Assembly: GCF_018882295.1 (NCBI RefSeq)
Contig: NZ_JACVOR010000001.1
Coordinates: 310,001 to 374,000 of the forward strand
DNA: 64,000 nucleotides
From: Polynucleobacter sp. 80A-SIGWE
Lineage (GTDB): Bacteria > Pseudomonadota > Gammaproteobacteria > Burkholderiales > Burkholderiaceae
Direction: 5' to 3'
Both the position numbers and the translations under genes were made by a program. The notes beneath the pieces were generated by a model that saw only the letters and a program-made list of their open reading frames with translations, had not been told where the DNA came from and searched no databases. Of this stretch, positions 9,248-19,857 are shown one piece after another (the stretch's first letter is position 1; the number at the start of each line of letters is the position of its first letter).

Positions 9248-10789
9248 ATGCAACTCAACCCTTCCGAGATCAGTGAACTGATCAAAAGCCGAATTAGCGA
9301 AATGGGTGTTGATTCCCAACTTCGCAACGAAGGCACTGTAATTTCAGTGACCGACGGTATTTGCCGCGTACATGGCTTGTCTGGTGTTATGCAGGGCGAA
9401 ATGTTGGAATTCCCTAACAACACAATCGGCCTCGCGTTGAACCTTGAGCGTGATTCAGTTGGTGCTGTGGTGTTGGGTGAGTACACCCACATTAAAGAAG
9501 GCGACCCAGTTAAATGTACTGGCCGTATTTTGGAAGTTCCAGTCGGCCCAGAGTTGCTCGGTCGTGTTGTGAACGCACTCGGTCAACCGATTGACGGCAA
9601 AGGCCCAATCAATACCAAGTTGACTGACTTTATCGAAAAAGTTGCTCCAGGCGTTATCGCTCGTCAATCCGTTAGTCAGCCAGTTCAAACTGGTTTGAAG
9701 GCGATTGATGCAATGGTTCCAATCGGCCGCGGTCAGCGCGAGTTGATCATTGGTGACCGTCAAACAGGTAAGACAGCAGTTGCGGTTGACGCGATCATTA
9801 ACCAAAAAGGTAAAGGCGTTTATTGCGTTTACGTTGCGATCGGTCAAAAAGCTTCTACTATTGCTAACGTTGTTCGCAAGCTTACAGAGCTAGGCGCAAT
9901 GGAATACACCGTTGTTGTTGCTGCAAGTGCTTCTGAGTCTGCAGCGATGCAGTACCTCTCAGCATATGCTGGTTGCACAATGGGTGAATACTTCCGCGAC
10001 CGTGGCGAAGACGCATTGATCGTTTATGACGATTTAACAAAACAAGCTGTTGCATACCGTCAGATTTCTTTGCTCTTGCGTCGCCCACCAGGCCGCGAAG
10101 CTTACCCTGGCGATGTGTTCTACCTCCACTCACGTTTGTTAGAGCGTGCTGCTCGTGTAAACGCTGAATACGTAGAGAAATTTACAAATGGTTCAGTAAA
10201 AGGTAAGACAGGTTCTTTGACCGCATTGCCAATTATTGAAACTCAAGCTGGTGACGTTTCTGCATTCGTTCCAACCAACGTAATTTCGATTACCGACGGC
10301 CAGATCTTCTTGGAAACTGACTTGTTTAACGCTGGTGTACGTCCTGCGATTAACGCCGGTATTTCTGTGTCACGTGTTGGTGGTGCAGCTCAAACTAAAG
10401 TCATTAAGAAATTGTCTGGCGGTATTCGTACCGACTTAGCGCAGTATCGTGAATTGGCAGCGTTTGCTCAGTTCGCTTCTGACCTTGACGAAGCAACTCG
10501 TAAGCAGTTAGAGCGTGGTCGTCGCGTTACAGAATTGTGTAAGCAAGCCCAGTACAAGCCTTTGCAAGTTTGGGAAATGGCTGCTTCACTCTACGCTGTG
10601 AATAACGGCTACTTTGATGACCTCGAAGTAAAGAACGTATTGCCATTCGAAAAAGGTTTGCAAGATCATTTGAAATCTAAATACGCTGATTTAGTTGGCC
10701 GTATCGAAGATACAAAAGATTTGAGCAAAGATGACGAAGCTGCTTTGCGTGCTGCAATTGAGGATTACAAGCGTTCAGCCTCTTTCTAA
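9248..10789 (+). CDS. atpA: F1Fo ATP synthase subunit alpha
   Basis: Regulatory nucleotide-binding subunit of the F1 head. The P-loop GDRQTGKT is at residues 169-176. The ATP synthase alpha/beta signature region is visible as [14 protein letters not shown]. At 513 residues it equals the E. coli length. A clear ribosome binding site (CAGGAGTAA) precedes the ATG. Confidence 0.99.
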   Translation: MQLNPSEISELIKSRISEMGVDSQLRNEGTVISVTDGICRVHGLSGVMQGEMLEFPNNTIGLALNLERDSVGAVVLGEYTHIKEGDPVKCTGRILEVPVGPELLGRVVNALGQPIDGKGPINTKLTDFIEKVAPGVIARQSVSQPVQTGLKAIDAMVPIGRGQRELIIGDRQTGKTAVAVDAIINQKGKGVYCVYVAIGQKASTIANVVRKLTELGAMEYTVVVAASASESAAMQYLSAYAGCTMGEYFRDRGEDALIVYDDLTKQAVAYRQISLLLRRPPGREAYPGDVFYLHSRLLERAARVNAEYVEKFTNGSVKGKTGSLTALPIIETQAGDVSAFVPTNVISITDGQIFLETDLFNAGVRPAINAGISVSRVGGAAQTKVIKKLSGGIRTDLAQYRELAAFAQFASDLDEATRKQLERGRRVTELCKQAQYKPLQVWEMAASLYAVNNGYFDDLEVKNVLPFEKGLQDHLKSKYADLVGRIEDTKDLSKDDEAALRAAIEDYKRSASF

Positions 10790-10806
10790 GAGGGCTCGTA
10801 TAAATC

Positions 10807-11676
10807 ATGGCAAGCACAAAAGAGATACGATCTAAGATCAAGAGCGTGCAAAACACGCGCAAGATCACGAAGGCAATGGAAATGGTCGCCGCATCTAAGA
10901 TGCGTCGCGCCCAAGAGCGTATGCGTAATGCGCGTCCATATGCTGAAAAAATTCGTGAGATTGTTGCCAATCTTTCTAAAGCAAATCCTGAGTTCCGCCC
11001 TGCATACATGGCGACTCGTGAAGTGAAGAAGATTGGCACGATCTTGGTTACAACAGACAAAGGTTTGTGCGGTGGTTTGAATACCAACGTATTGCGTCTG
11101 ATTGCAAACCAAGTGCGCGATATGGAAGGCAGCAATGTTGGCATTGAATACACTGCCATCGGTTCAAAAGGCCTCCAGTTTTTAAATCGCTCAAAAGCAA
11201 AACTCATTTCTCAAACAATTCAGATTGGCGATACGCCACATATGGATGTTTTGATTGGTGCAATTACCGCCCAATTGGAAGCGTTTGAGCGCGGCGAGAT
11301 TGATGCTGTTTATTTGGCATACACCCGCTTTGTAAACGCAATGAAACAAGAGCCTGTTTTAGAAAAACTCTTGCCACTGGAGCCAGCAGCATTAACTCCA
11401 GAAGAGAAAGCAGGAAATTCTTGGGATTACATCTACGAACCAGATGCAGAGTCCATTTTGAATGGCTTGCTCAAGCGTTATGTAGAGGCAATGATTTATC
11501 AAGCTGTTGCTGAGAATATGGCTTCAGAACAATCTGCGCGTATGGTCTCTATGAAAGCCGCTTCAGATAATGCGAAGAATGTAATCGGCGAATTGCAATT
11601 GGAATACAACAAGACACGACAGGCTGCTATTACTAAAGAGTTGTCAGAAATTGTTGGCGGAGCGGCTGCTGTTTAA
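10807..11676 (+). CDS. atpG: F1Fo ATP synthase subunit gamma
   Basis: Central rotor shaft of F1. The N-terminal helix block ([20 protein letters not shown], residues 1-20) and the C-terminal helix ([20 protein letters not shown]) are the two conserved coiled-coil segments that insert into the head. DKGLCGGLN is near residue 85. Length 289 residues is normal. The gene follows atpA by 17 bp and precedes atpD by 55 bp. Confidence 0.98.
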   Translation: MASTKEIRSKIKSVQNTRKITKAMEMVAASKMRRAQERMRNARPYAEKIREIVANLSKANPEFRPAYMATREVKKIGTILVTTDKGLCGGLNTNVLRLIANQVRDMEGSNVGIEYTAIGSKGLQFLNRSKAKLISQTIQIGDTPHMDVLIGAITAQLEAFERGEIDAVYLAYTRFVNAMKQEPVLEKLLPLEPAALTPEEKAGNSWDYIYEPDAESILNGLLKRYVEAMIYQAVAENMASEQSARMVSMKAASDNAKNVIGELQLEYNKTRQAAITKELSEIVGGAAAV

Positions 11677-11716
11677 GCGGTCAGCGTTTAGGAATACGAA
11701 AGAATTCAGGAATTAA

Positions 11717-13132
<1,416 letters not shown>

Positions 13133-13153
13133 TCGAACTCATCTAGGGAAATT

Positions 13154-13570
13154 ATGTCAACCATACGCGTCGATGTAGTAAGTGCTGAGCAATCTATTTT
13201 CAGCGGTGAAGCCAAGTTTGTTGCGCTTCCTGGTGAGAATGGTGAGCTCGGTATTTTGCGCGGCCACACTCCTTTGATTACACGTATTCGTCCAGGTTCA
13301 GTTCGTATTGAAAAAGCTGACGGTGATGAAGAGTTTGTATTCGTTGCGGGTGGCTATTTAGAAGTTCAGCCTGATCATGTCACTGTATTAGCAGACACTG
13401 CAATTCGCGGTCATGATTTAGATGAAGCAAAAGCTAACGAAGCGAAGAAGCGCGCTGAAGAAGCAATGCAAAATCGTGGCACTGACTTTGATTTGGCATT
13501 GGCTCAGTCAGAGTTTGCAATGGCAGCAGCACAGCTTGCAGCAATTGCTCGTTTCCGTCGTAAAAAGTAA
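13154..13570 (+). CDS. atpC: F1Fo ATP synthase subunit epsilon
   Basis: Rotor subunit with an inhibitory C-terminal hairpin. The N-terminal beta-sandwich block [19 protein letters not shown] and the later [21 protein letters not shown] are characteristic. The C-terminal helices are Ala/Glu/Lys rich. Length 138 residues is normal. The stop is 15 bp before hemE, so hemE may be read from the same mRNA. Confidence 0.97.
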   Translation: MSTIRVDVVSAEQSIFSGEAKFVALPGENGELGILRGHTPLITRIRPGSVRIEKADGDEEFVFVAGGYLEVQPDHVTVLADTAIRGHDLDEAKANEAKKRAEEAMQNRGTDFDLALAQSEFAMAAAQLAAIARFRRKK

Positions 13571-13585
13571 GAGCCGGTCATCTCC

Positions 13586-14698
13586 TTGTTGTTAAATGAT
13601 CGGTTTTTAAAAGCCTGCTTGGGCGAAGCGGTTGATCAAACACCGCTTTGGCTCATGCGCCAAGCGGGCCGCTATCTACCTGAGTACAACGCTACTCGCG
13701 CAAGAGCTGGAAGTTTTCTCGGCCTCGCTAAAAATCCTGCATACGCAACTGAAGTAACGCTCCAGCCATTGGATCGCTACCCATTGGATGCGGCAATTTT
13801 GTTCTCCGATATTTTGACCATTCCAGATGCAATGGGATTGGGCTTGAAATTTACAGCAGGTGAAGGTCCTAGCTTTGATCATCCACTTCGCACAGAAGAG
13901 GCTGTTAAGAAATTACGTGTTGCAGATATGGATCAGCTCAAATATGTTTTTGATGCCGTATCTGAAATTCGTAAAGCTTTGATTCAGGATGGCAAGCAGC
14001 GCGTCCCGTTAATTGGTTTCTCTGGAAGCCCATGGACATTAGCTTGTTACATGATTGATGGTTCGGGCTCTGATGATTTCCGTCATGCTAAGACGATGAT
14101 GTTTAGTCGTCCCGATTTGCTTGAACATATTCTTGAAATTAATGTGCAGTCGGTTGCCGCATATTTAATTGAGCAGGTAAAGGCTGGTGCACAAGCGCTA
14201 ATGATTTTTGATACTTGGGGGGGGTTGCTTCCTGACGGTTGGTATCAGCGCATGTCTTTGGCAGCTATGCAAAAAGTGATTGCACTATTGCCGCGCGAAC
14301 ATGAGGGCCGCAAGATCCCAATCATCATGTTTACTAAAGGTGGTGGAATTTGGTTGAATGATATGGCTCAGGTCGGCGCAGATGTTATTGCGATTGACTG
14401 GACTATGCGCTTAAGTCGAGCCCGCAAGCAGCTATTGGAAATTAACAAGCCGCTAGCGTTGCAGGGTAATTTAGACCCACTTATTTTGTTCTCGGAGCCC
14501 AAGCAGATTGCAGCCGCGGCTTCAGCGCTTTTGGATGATTTAGCTGGCGCCCCAGCTTTAAAGCCGGGCTTACATCCGCTGGATGGCCACATCTTTAATC
14601 TTGGTCATGGTATTAATCAGTTCACCCCACCCGAGAGCGTAGCGGCGCTATCTGAGGCTGTGATCGCGAAGTCAAAAGCCCTGCGGGCATCGAAATAA
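13586..14698 (+). CDS. hemE: Uroporphyrinogen decarboxylase
   Basis: Converts uroporphyrinogen III to coproporphyrinogen III in haem biosynthesis in the cytoplasm. The N-terminal signature is present ([15 protein letters not shown]), as are [15 protein letters not shown] and the second signature [14 protein letters not shown]. Length about 370 residues is normal. No ATG is available: the frame is closed at 13568-13570 by the atpC stop, so the start must be TTG at 13586 or 13589. The short gap from atpC suggests operon read-through. Confidence 0.97.
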   Translation: MLLNDRFLKACLGEAVDQTPLWLMRQAGRYLPEYNATRARAGSFLGLAKNPAYATEVTLQPLDRYPLDAAILFSDILTIPDAMGLGLKFTAGEGPSFDHPLRTEEAVKKLRVADMDQLKYVFDAVSEIRKALIQDGKQRVPLIGFSGSPWTLACYMIDGSGSDDFRHAKTMMFSRPDLLEHILEINVQSVAAYLIEQVKAGAQALMIFDTWGGLLPDGWYQRMSLAAMQKVIALLPREHEGRKIPIIMFTKGGGIWLNDMAQVGADVIAIDWTMRLSRARKQLLEINKPLALQGNLDPLILFSEPKQIAAAASALLDDLAGAPALKPGLHPLDGHIFNLGHGINQFTPPESVAALSEAVIAKSKALRASK

Positions 14699-14739
14699 GC
14701 ACAAGTAATCGCTAACTTTGGCCGAAATTTTGGCAAAAG

Positions 14740-14935
14740 TTATGCACAGAAATGTGCAGAATCATAAATACAGTGAGATTCGTGATAATTTTGAACTTTC
14801 ACCTTTAGTAATCTCTGTAAGTTATTGATTTATATATAAATTAAACATAATATTGATTTTCTAAGAAAAACAGCATTCCTATAAAATGACTATAGAAATG
14901 TAAAGCAGCGAATGATATCCACAGACTTATCCACA
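14740..14935. other. AT-rich region with DnaA-box and IHF-like motifs (oriC-like)
   Basis: The 261-bp hemE-priA gap holds TTATGCACA (14740-14748, fits TTATNCACA), a near-box on the minus strand (14753-14761), ATATCCACA (14915-14923, 8 of 9) and a perfect TTATCCACA (14927-14935). Between them is a very AT-rich tract (about 14818-14905). A full match to the IHF consensus (minus strand, YAANNNNTTGATW) lies at 14818-14830. This composition resembles an origin or a DnaA-controlled regulatory region. dnaA is not in the window, and the main origin of relatives is usually placed beside dnaA, so the origin role is unproven. Confidence 0.5.
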
Positions 14936-14959
14936 GGATAAGGCGGAAAAATTAAGTAA

Positions 14960-17092
14960 ATGATGCCCAAGCCCATCGTTGTCCAGGTAGTGATAGATAA
15001 GCCTTTGGCTCAGGGGTTTGACTATCTGTGGGATGCTGAAAAATTAGGTAAATTACCTAAGATTGGCAATGTAGTAGAGGTATCCTTTGCCAGATCAAAG
15101 GCGGTTGGGCTTGTTATAAAAGTGAGTGATCACTCCGAATTTGATTTGGCAAAACTCAAATCTGTAGATCGCCTTGCCCCGCTCCCTGTATTTGACCCAG
15201 CCTTATTGCGCTTGATGAATTTTGCAAGCCAATATTACGTCCATGCCTTGGGAGAAACCATATTGCCCGTTATTCCACAGATGTGGAAAAAGGCTGATGA
15301 TTGGGAAAAGATTCCGGAGAAATTGGAATCAGCAGAAAAGAAAAGCAAAAAAAGGATCGAAGTAATACCAGAAGGATTAATCACGCTCGATCAGTTGAAC
15401 GAGGGGCAAAAGAAAGCATTGCAAGAATTATTAGCAGGCGGTGCAAAAGAAAATCAATTTAGAGCAATCTTATTGCAGGGCCAAACAGGTAGCGGTAAGA
15501 CCGCAGTCTTTTTGAATTGGCTAGCAAGCATTCTCAAAGATGAAATCGCCCAAGTGTTATTGCTGGTACCAGAAATAAATTTAACGCCACAATTAGAAAG
15601 GCGCGTGAAAGCCTATTTCCCAGATAAAAAAATGGCCGTGCTGCACAGTGGCGTTAGTGAAAAGAAAAGGGGCATTGCTTGGTATGAAGCAATGACAGGC
15701 AAAGCACAAATTATTCTAGGAACTAGGTTGGCAGCTTTAACGCCAATGCCAAACTTACGTGCCATCGTAGTAGATGAAGAGCATGACACGTCGTATAAAC
15801 AACAAGACGGGACGCGTTACTCTGCAAGGGATTTAGCAATCTGGCGCGCCCACGATCAGAAAATTCCTATTCTCTTATCTTCGGCTACGCCATCGTTAGA
15901 GACTTGGCTGGCGGCTAAATCTGGTCGCTATGAATATATTCGGCTGGATCAACGAGCGCAGGGCGCAAGCTTGCCAAGTGTGCATCTAATTAATACGCGA
16001 GATCCACAAAATCAATTTAGTCCAGGTGATGTAGGCGTGCCAAAGGAAAAAAGCCTAATCACCAAAACACTTGCAAATGCCATTAGTAAATCACTGGCAG
16101 AAAAAAAGCAGTGTCTGATTTTAATTAATCGACGCGGCTATGCTCCTGTGCTTAATTGCTCGGCATGCAATTGGTTGTCAAAATGTACCCAGTGCTCTAC
16201 CTATACCGTAATGCATAAAGCTGGTGCATTAGGCAAGCGATCGGTGTTGAGCTGCCATCACTGTGGCTTGGTAAAACCAATTCCTCAGTTTTGCCCAGAA
16301 TGTGGCAATGCTGATTTAAAAACTTTAGGCCATGGCACACAAAAGCTAGAAGATGCTATTGAAGAAATGTGGCCACAAGCAAGGGTGCTGCGGGTTGATA
16401 CAGACTCAAGCAGAAAGAGCAAGGGAGCGGAAGCGCTCTTTCAGGAAATACATGATGGCAATGTAGATATTGTCGTTGGCACTCAAATGATTGCTAAAGG
16501 CCACGACTATCAAAACATTGGATTGGTTGCAGTCTTAGATGCAGATAGTCGACTTTACTCCGCCGACTTCAGGGCGGCTGAAAGATTATTTGCCCAGTTA
16601 GTGCAGGTTGCTGGACGCGCAGGAAGGTCTGGCACTAATGGTGAAGCTGGTGGTGATATTTATATTGAGACTCAGTATCCAGAGTCACCGGTATTTCAGT
16701 ATTTGCTTAGACATGACGTGGATGGCTTTTTGGCATTCACCGCGAGTGAGCGTGAGGAGGCAAAATTGCCGCCCTACTCTTATCAAGCCCTTATTCATGC
16801 AGAAGGTAAAAGCCTAGATAAGGCAATTCAGTTTTTGAATGGGCTAAAAGCACGCATGAAAAGCAGAGGCATGATTGCTAAAGAATTGAAGGTCTATGAC
16901 CCTGTGCCTAAGCCAGTCATGCGGGTGGCGGGCTCAGAGCGCGCCCAATTACTTATTGAGTCAGGTAATCGTAAGACCTTACAAGAAGCGCTTGAAATGA
17001 TTGACCAGGAATTACGTCAAGATTCAACTGGAAGAATTAGTAAAACATCACGCATTCGTTGGCTGGTCGAGCGGGACCCAATTTCTATTTAA
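14960..17092 (+). CDS. priA: Primosomal replication restart helicase PriA
   Basis: 3'-5' superfamily 2 helicase that reloads the replisome at stalled forks. The N-terminal DNA-binding domain covers about residues 1-110. Walker A GQTGSGKT is at 174-181 and the DEEH box at 273-276 within VDEEHD. A zinc-binding insert of eight cysteines follows (CSAC, CTQC, CHHC and CPEC pairs, about residues 396-450). The C-terminal helicase motifs are GTQMIAKGHDY and QVAGRAGR. Length 710 residues is close to E. coli (732). Start: two adjacent ATG codons (14960, 14963) with only a weak ribosome binding site. Its stop shares TTAA with the convergent gcvH. Confidence 0.97.
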   Translation: MMPKPIVVQVVIDKPLAQGFDYLWDAEKLGKLPKIGNVVEVSFARSKAVGLVIKVSDHSEFDLAKLKSVDRLAPLPVFDPALLRLMNFASQYYVHALGETILPVIPQMWKKADDWEKIPEKLESAEKKSKKRIEVIPEGLITLDQLNEGQKKALQELLAGGAKENQFRAILLQGQTGSGKTAVFLNWLASILKDEIAQVLLLVPEINLTPQLERRVKAYFPDKKMAVLHSGVSEKKRGIAWYEAMTGKAQIILGTRLAALTPMPNLRAIVVDEEHDTSYKQQDGTRYSARDLAIWRAHDQKIPILLSSATPSLETWLAAKSGRYEYIRLDQRAQGASLPSVHLINTRDPQNQFSPGDVGVPKEKSLITKTLANAISKSLAEKKQCLILINRRGYAPVLNCSACNWLSKCTQCSTYTVMHKAGALGKRSVLSCHHCGLVKPIPQFCPECGNADLKTLGHGTQKLEDAIEEMWPQARVLRVDTDSSRKSKGAEALFQEIHDGNVDIVVGTQMIAKGHDYQNIGLVAVLDADSRLYSADFRAAERLFAQLVQVAGRAGRSGTNGEAGGDIYIETQYPESPVFQYLLRHDVDGFLAFTASEREEAKLPPYSYQALIHAEGKSLDKAIQFLNGLKARMKSRGMIAKELKVYDPVPKPVMRVAGSERAQLLIESGNRKTLQEALEMIDQELRQDSTGRISKTSRIRWLVERDPISI

Positions 17093-17481
17093 GCGCCTGG
17101 TCCAGATTCATACTGCGCAAGAGACATTAAAGCATTGAGATCTGCAGCTAGAGATGCGGATGATGTCGGTTTAATTTTAAAAAGCCAAACTGCATAGGGA
17201 TTTGCATTTACCGCCTCAGGACTTGCATCCATCTCTTCATTGAGGGCAACGATCTCACCATTAATGGGCGCATGAATATCGCTTGCCGCTTTAACGGACT
17301 CAATTGCAGCAATAGCCTCACCCTGCTTTACTAGCTGGCCAACTTTCGGCGCCTGAAAAAACATCACATCACCCAAAGCTTCTTGCGCGTGATTGCTAAT
17401 GCCGACCCACACTAGCCCATCATCTTCGATGCTGGCCCACTCATGTGATTCTGCGAATTTAAATGTGTCTTGAGTTTTCAT
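17089..17481 (-). CDS. gcvH: Glycine cleavage system H protein
   Basis: Lipoyl carrier protein of the glycine cleavage system. The lipoylated lysine is Lys64 in the motif IESVKAASDIHAP, and the flanking block NANPYAVWLFKIKP is typical. Length 130 residues is normal. No gcvT or gcvP is adjacent, which is unusual since these are commonly clustered; they may lie elsewhere. No glycine riboswitch fits in the 73-bp divergent gap to the next gene. The gene is convergent with priA, sharing the 4-base stop overlap TTAA. Confidence 0.93.
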   Translation of the reverse strand: MKTQDTFKFAESHEWASIEDDGLVWVGISNHAQEALGDVMFFQAPKVGQLVKQGEAIAAIESVKAASDIHAPINGEIVALNEEMDASPEAVNANPYAVWLFKIKPTSSASLAADLNALMSLAQYESGPGA

Positions 17482-17554
17482 TGTGTATCCTGTGAGATAT
17501 ATTCTAGCGTCTTTGCCATAAACTAGTGGCCAATCAATTTAAGTATTTTTATTT

Positions 17555-18193
17555 ATGCCGATCAAATTAGGAATTGTTCCCGTTACTCCATTCGAGCAAA
17601 ATTGCTCTATCTTGGTTTGCCAAGAAACTAGTGATGCGGCTGTGGTTGATCCAGGTGGAGATATCGACAAGATCTTGGATGCCGTTAAACAAATGGGCGG
17701 TACCGTTAAAAAGATTTTATTAACTCATGGCCACCTTGATCATTGTGCTGCAGCCAAGGACTTATCCGATCAATTAGGCGTACCTATTGAAGGTCCACAA
17801 ATTGATGAACAGTTTTGGTTGGATCAATTGCCTGAGCAAACTGTACGCTTTGGGTTTGGTCATGCAAAAGCATTTGTGCCTACACGCTGGCTAGAGGATG
17901 GCGATCACGTACAAGTTGGCAATGTTGATTTAGAGGTTTTGCATTGCCCCGGCCATACACCAGGACATGTTGTCTTCTTTGATAAAGAAGATCGTTTGGC
18001 TTTAGTGGGCGATGTACTTTTTGCCGGGTCAATAGGAAGAACAGATTTTCCGCGCGGTAATCATGCCGATTTAATTAATGCCATTAAGACAAAATTATGG
18101 CCGCTAGGTGATGACGTGCAATTTGTTCCGGGACACGGGCCTATGTCGACTTTTGGCAAAGAGCGCCAAACAAATCCCTACGTAGGGGATTGA
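17555..18193 (+). CDS. Metallo-beta-lactamase fold hydrolase, glyoxalase II-like (YcbL type)
   Basis: Predicted zinc hydrolase of the glyoxalase II-like MBL superfamily. The first metal motif THGHLDH is at residues 57-63 (H58, H60, D62, H63). Further ligands are in LHCPGHTPGH, in GDVLFAGSIGRTDFPRG (bridging Asp) and in the final VPGHGPMS. At 212 residues it lacks the longer C-terminal domain of classical GloB, which matches the short YcbL-like type. The substrate is probably a thioester such as S-lactoylglutathione, but this is inferred from family. A terminator follows immediately. Confidence 0.88.
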   Translation: MPIKLGIVPVTPFEQNCSILVCQETSDAAVVDPGGDIDKILDAVKQMGGTVKKILLTHGHLDHCAAAKDLSDQLGVPIEGPQIDEQFWLDQLPEQTVRFGFGHAKAFVPTRWLEDGDHVQVGNVDLEVLHCPGHTPGHVVFFDKEDRLALVGDVLFAGSIGRTDFPRGNHADLINAIKTKLWPLGDDVQFVPGHGPMSTFGKERQTNPYVGD

Positions 18194-18208
18194 TCAAACT
18201 TGAAGTGG

Positions 18209-18235
18209 AAAAGCCTAATTAATAATTAGGCTTTT
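18209..18235. terminator. Bidirectional intrinsic terminator between convergent genes
   Basis: A perfect 12-bp stem (18209-18220 with 18224-18235) encloses a 3-nt loop, with A-tracts and T-tracts at its base on both strands. It can end transcription of the MBL hydrolase (+) and of the small CxxC protein (-). The stop codon of the minus-strand gene (18226-18228) lies inside the stem. Confidence 0.9.
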
Positions 18236-18411
18236 GCTGAGCCAGTGCGATGTGTGCGGTTATACAAACAGCTAGCGCAAATCCAGCGTTGCTTACGATT
18301 ACTTGTCGGAATCCATGTGCCGCCTTCCAAGCGCTTTTCGCGACTGCATGAAGAGCAAAACTTAAGGCTCTGTGAGGTTTCTTGGGTAGCAGCTGGAGTC
18401 GAGGTAGTCAT
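18226..18411 (-). CDS. Small cysteine-motif protein of unknown function (zinc-ribbon-like)
   Basis: A 61-residue protein that I do not recognise by name. It has two CxxC pairs (FCSSCSRE near residue 18 and ICASCLYN near residue 45), a spacing typical of a small zinc ribbon, and a basic C-terminus (NRTHRTGSAKA). ATG at 18411 is chosen over the in-frame TTG at 18417. Support for a real gene: the zinc-site pattern, a dedicated terminator overlapping its stop, and position between two real genes without conflict. The opposite-strand frame over the same bases has no such pattern. Function is unknown; RNA or DNA binding is only a guess. Confidence 0.7.
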   Translation of the reverse strand: MTTSTPAATQETSQSLKFCSSCSREKRLEGGTWIPTSNRKQRWICASCLYNRTHRTGSAKA

Positions 18412-18452
18412 GGGCAATCCGGGTAAGCCAAATCTTGTACAGAAGATCTATT

Positions 18453-19595
18453 TTACCCGTTTTGTCCCGCTGGGGCTGGGCTTAGGACGACTCTAACGGA
18501 ATCAGCCGTTTTATTGCCATCAAAATCCAACCAAGCCTTGTTTTCGAAGTCATAGAGCTTGCATTTGCGCGCTGTATCGAAATACCATGCCCAAGAGAAC
18601 TTTTGCACAAAAATACGCTCTGGAAGGATGGTTTCGAGGGTATTTTGGGCTTCTTGCAGGCGATATAGGGGTACGCTCATATCCACGTGATGGGCTGTGT
18701 GCTCCATGATGTGGTGCATTAAAGAGCCCCAAATCCAGTTAAAGGTCAAATGAACCGTGGTTGAAACAAAAGGCTGGGCGCGTAACCACTCAGACTTCTT
18801 GTCGTACCAAGAAACTTTTGGATGGGTATGGTGAACATAGACTACAAAGCCAATCATGCCGTTCCAGAATAGGAATGGGACGGCGAAGCCAGTAATTAAG
18901 CCAAGCCAAATAGATTGTCCGGTAGCAATTGCACCAGCAATCAGGCAGCCAATCCAAATAATGGCAAAGCCAGTCACTAATAAATTGTCTTTTAGGAAGA
19001 TTGGACGATCGCCAGGTTTGTTCTTCGCATTCGGGAAATACTCGCGTCTCCACCAGATTTCAATAAGGTAGTAGAAAACTGGACCCCAGCCACTGCGATA
19101 AAGGCGCTCTAAGGCTTTGCGCCATGCTGGTAAAGCATCAAATTCCGCTTTGGATAAAGGAGCCCAAACAAAATCAAAGCCCTTGAGGTTGGTTTGGCCA
19201 TGGTGCACTACGTTATGACCTACATCCCATAGGCTATATGGGGTTAAAGATGGCAAGAATGCGATGCGACCCAGTACTTTATTGAGTTCGCGGTGAGGCG
19301 TATAGCTTTGATGGCAAGCGTCATGGCCCAAAATAAAGATACGGCCAGTAACAAAACCAGCAACCAAGCCCAAGATGATCTTGATGAGGATGCTTTCGAC
19401 AAAAATTGTCCCAGCAATACAGGCAAGCCACAAAACGGCATCTAATGCTAGAAGCGCGATTGCTTTTACGGTTTCTCCTTGAGCCATTGGAATCAGCCAG
19501 CTGCGAATGACTTTTCGATGCGGCAATGGAAGATCAGGAGCCAAAGGATTGGCAATGGATGGCTCAGAGAGTGCGGGATTTAGATGATTTGACAT
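18453..19595 (-). CDS. Membrane fatty acid desaturase (delta-12/omega-6-like)
   Basis: Integral membrane di-iron desaturase that introduces a double bond into acyl chains. All three histidine boxes are present: HDACH (91-95), HNVVHH (127-132) and HIMEHTAHH (295-303). Four or so hydrophobic segments surround them (about 45-85 and 205-255). Length is 380 residues from ATG at 19595; an in-frame TTG at 19607 would add four residues. The box pattern resembles the FAD2/DesA omega-6 group, so a role in membrane lipid unsaturation and cold adaptation is plausible. Substrate and position of desaturation cannot be read. The gene stands alone. Confidence 0.9.
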   Translation of the reverse strand: MSNHLNPALSEPSIANPLAPDLPLPHRKVIRSWLIPMAQGETVKAIALLALDAVLWLACIAGTIFVESILIKIILGLVAGFVTGRIFILGHDACHQSYTPHRELNKVLGRIAFLPSLTPYSLWDVGHNVVHHGQTNLKGFDFVWAPLSKAEFDALPAWRKALERLYRSGWGPVFYYLIEIWWRREYFPNAKNKPGDRPIFLKDNLLVTGFAIIWIGCLIAGAIATGQSIWLGLITGFAVPFLFWNGMIGFVVYVHHTHPKVSWYDKKSEWLRAQPFVSTTVHLTFNWIWGSLMHHIMEHTAHHVDMSVPLYRLQEAQNTLETILPERIFVQKFSWAWYFDTARKCKLYDFENKAWLDFDGNKTADSVRVVLSPAPAGQNG

Positions 19596-19676
19596 GATAA
19601 GAATCAATAAGTTAGGTGCAAATGATAGCCTTTTTCACGAATTTACGCATGATGTAGGTCAAAAAACCCCCTGTTT

Positions 19677-19752
19677 TGGTGCGCCCGGCAGGAATCGAAC
19701 CTGCGACCCTTGGCTTCGGAGGCCAATACTCTATCCACTGAGCTACGGGCGC
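19677..19752 (-). tRNA. tRNA-Arg (anticodon CCG)
   Basis: The minus strand folds as a full cloverleaf: acceptor stem GCGCCCG/CGGGCGC, D arm TAGCTCAGTGGATAGAG, and anticodon stem TTGGC/GCCAA with loop CTCCGAA giving anticodon CCG. The T arm contains GGTTCGATTCC and the 3' CCA is encoded. A short GTTTT/AAAAC hairpin with T-run follows at about 19662-19677 and may terminate it. Confidence 0.97.
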
Positions 19753-19857
19753 CAGTAGGAAATTCGCTAACTACGCTATTGTAAGTGCCTATATCCCCAC
19801 AGCCTCGTTATAATCTCGGTAAAGTAACCCTTAAACCCGTCAAACGATAAAAGTCCT

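Noticed and set aside
14743-14758. TGCACA-GAAA-TGTGCA hairpin as hemE terminator
   Set aside because: Only 6 bp and not followed by a T-run; better explained as part of the inverted DnaA-box-like pair.
17482-17554. Possible glycine riboswitch upstream of gcvH
   Set aside because: Only 73 bp between divergent starts, too short, and none of the riboswitch core pattern is seen.
18245-18496. 83-residue plus-strand open frame opposite the small CxxC protein
   Set aside because: The minus-strand reading shows paired CxxC motifs and a fitting terminator; the plus-strand one shows nothing and runs into the desaturase gene.
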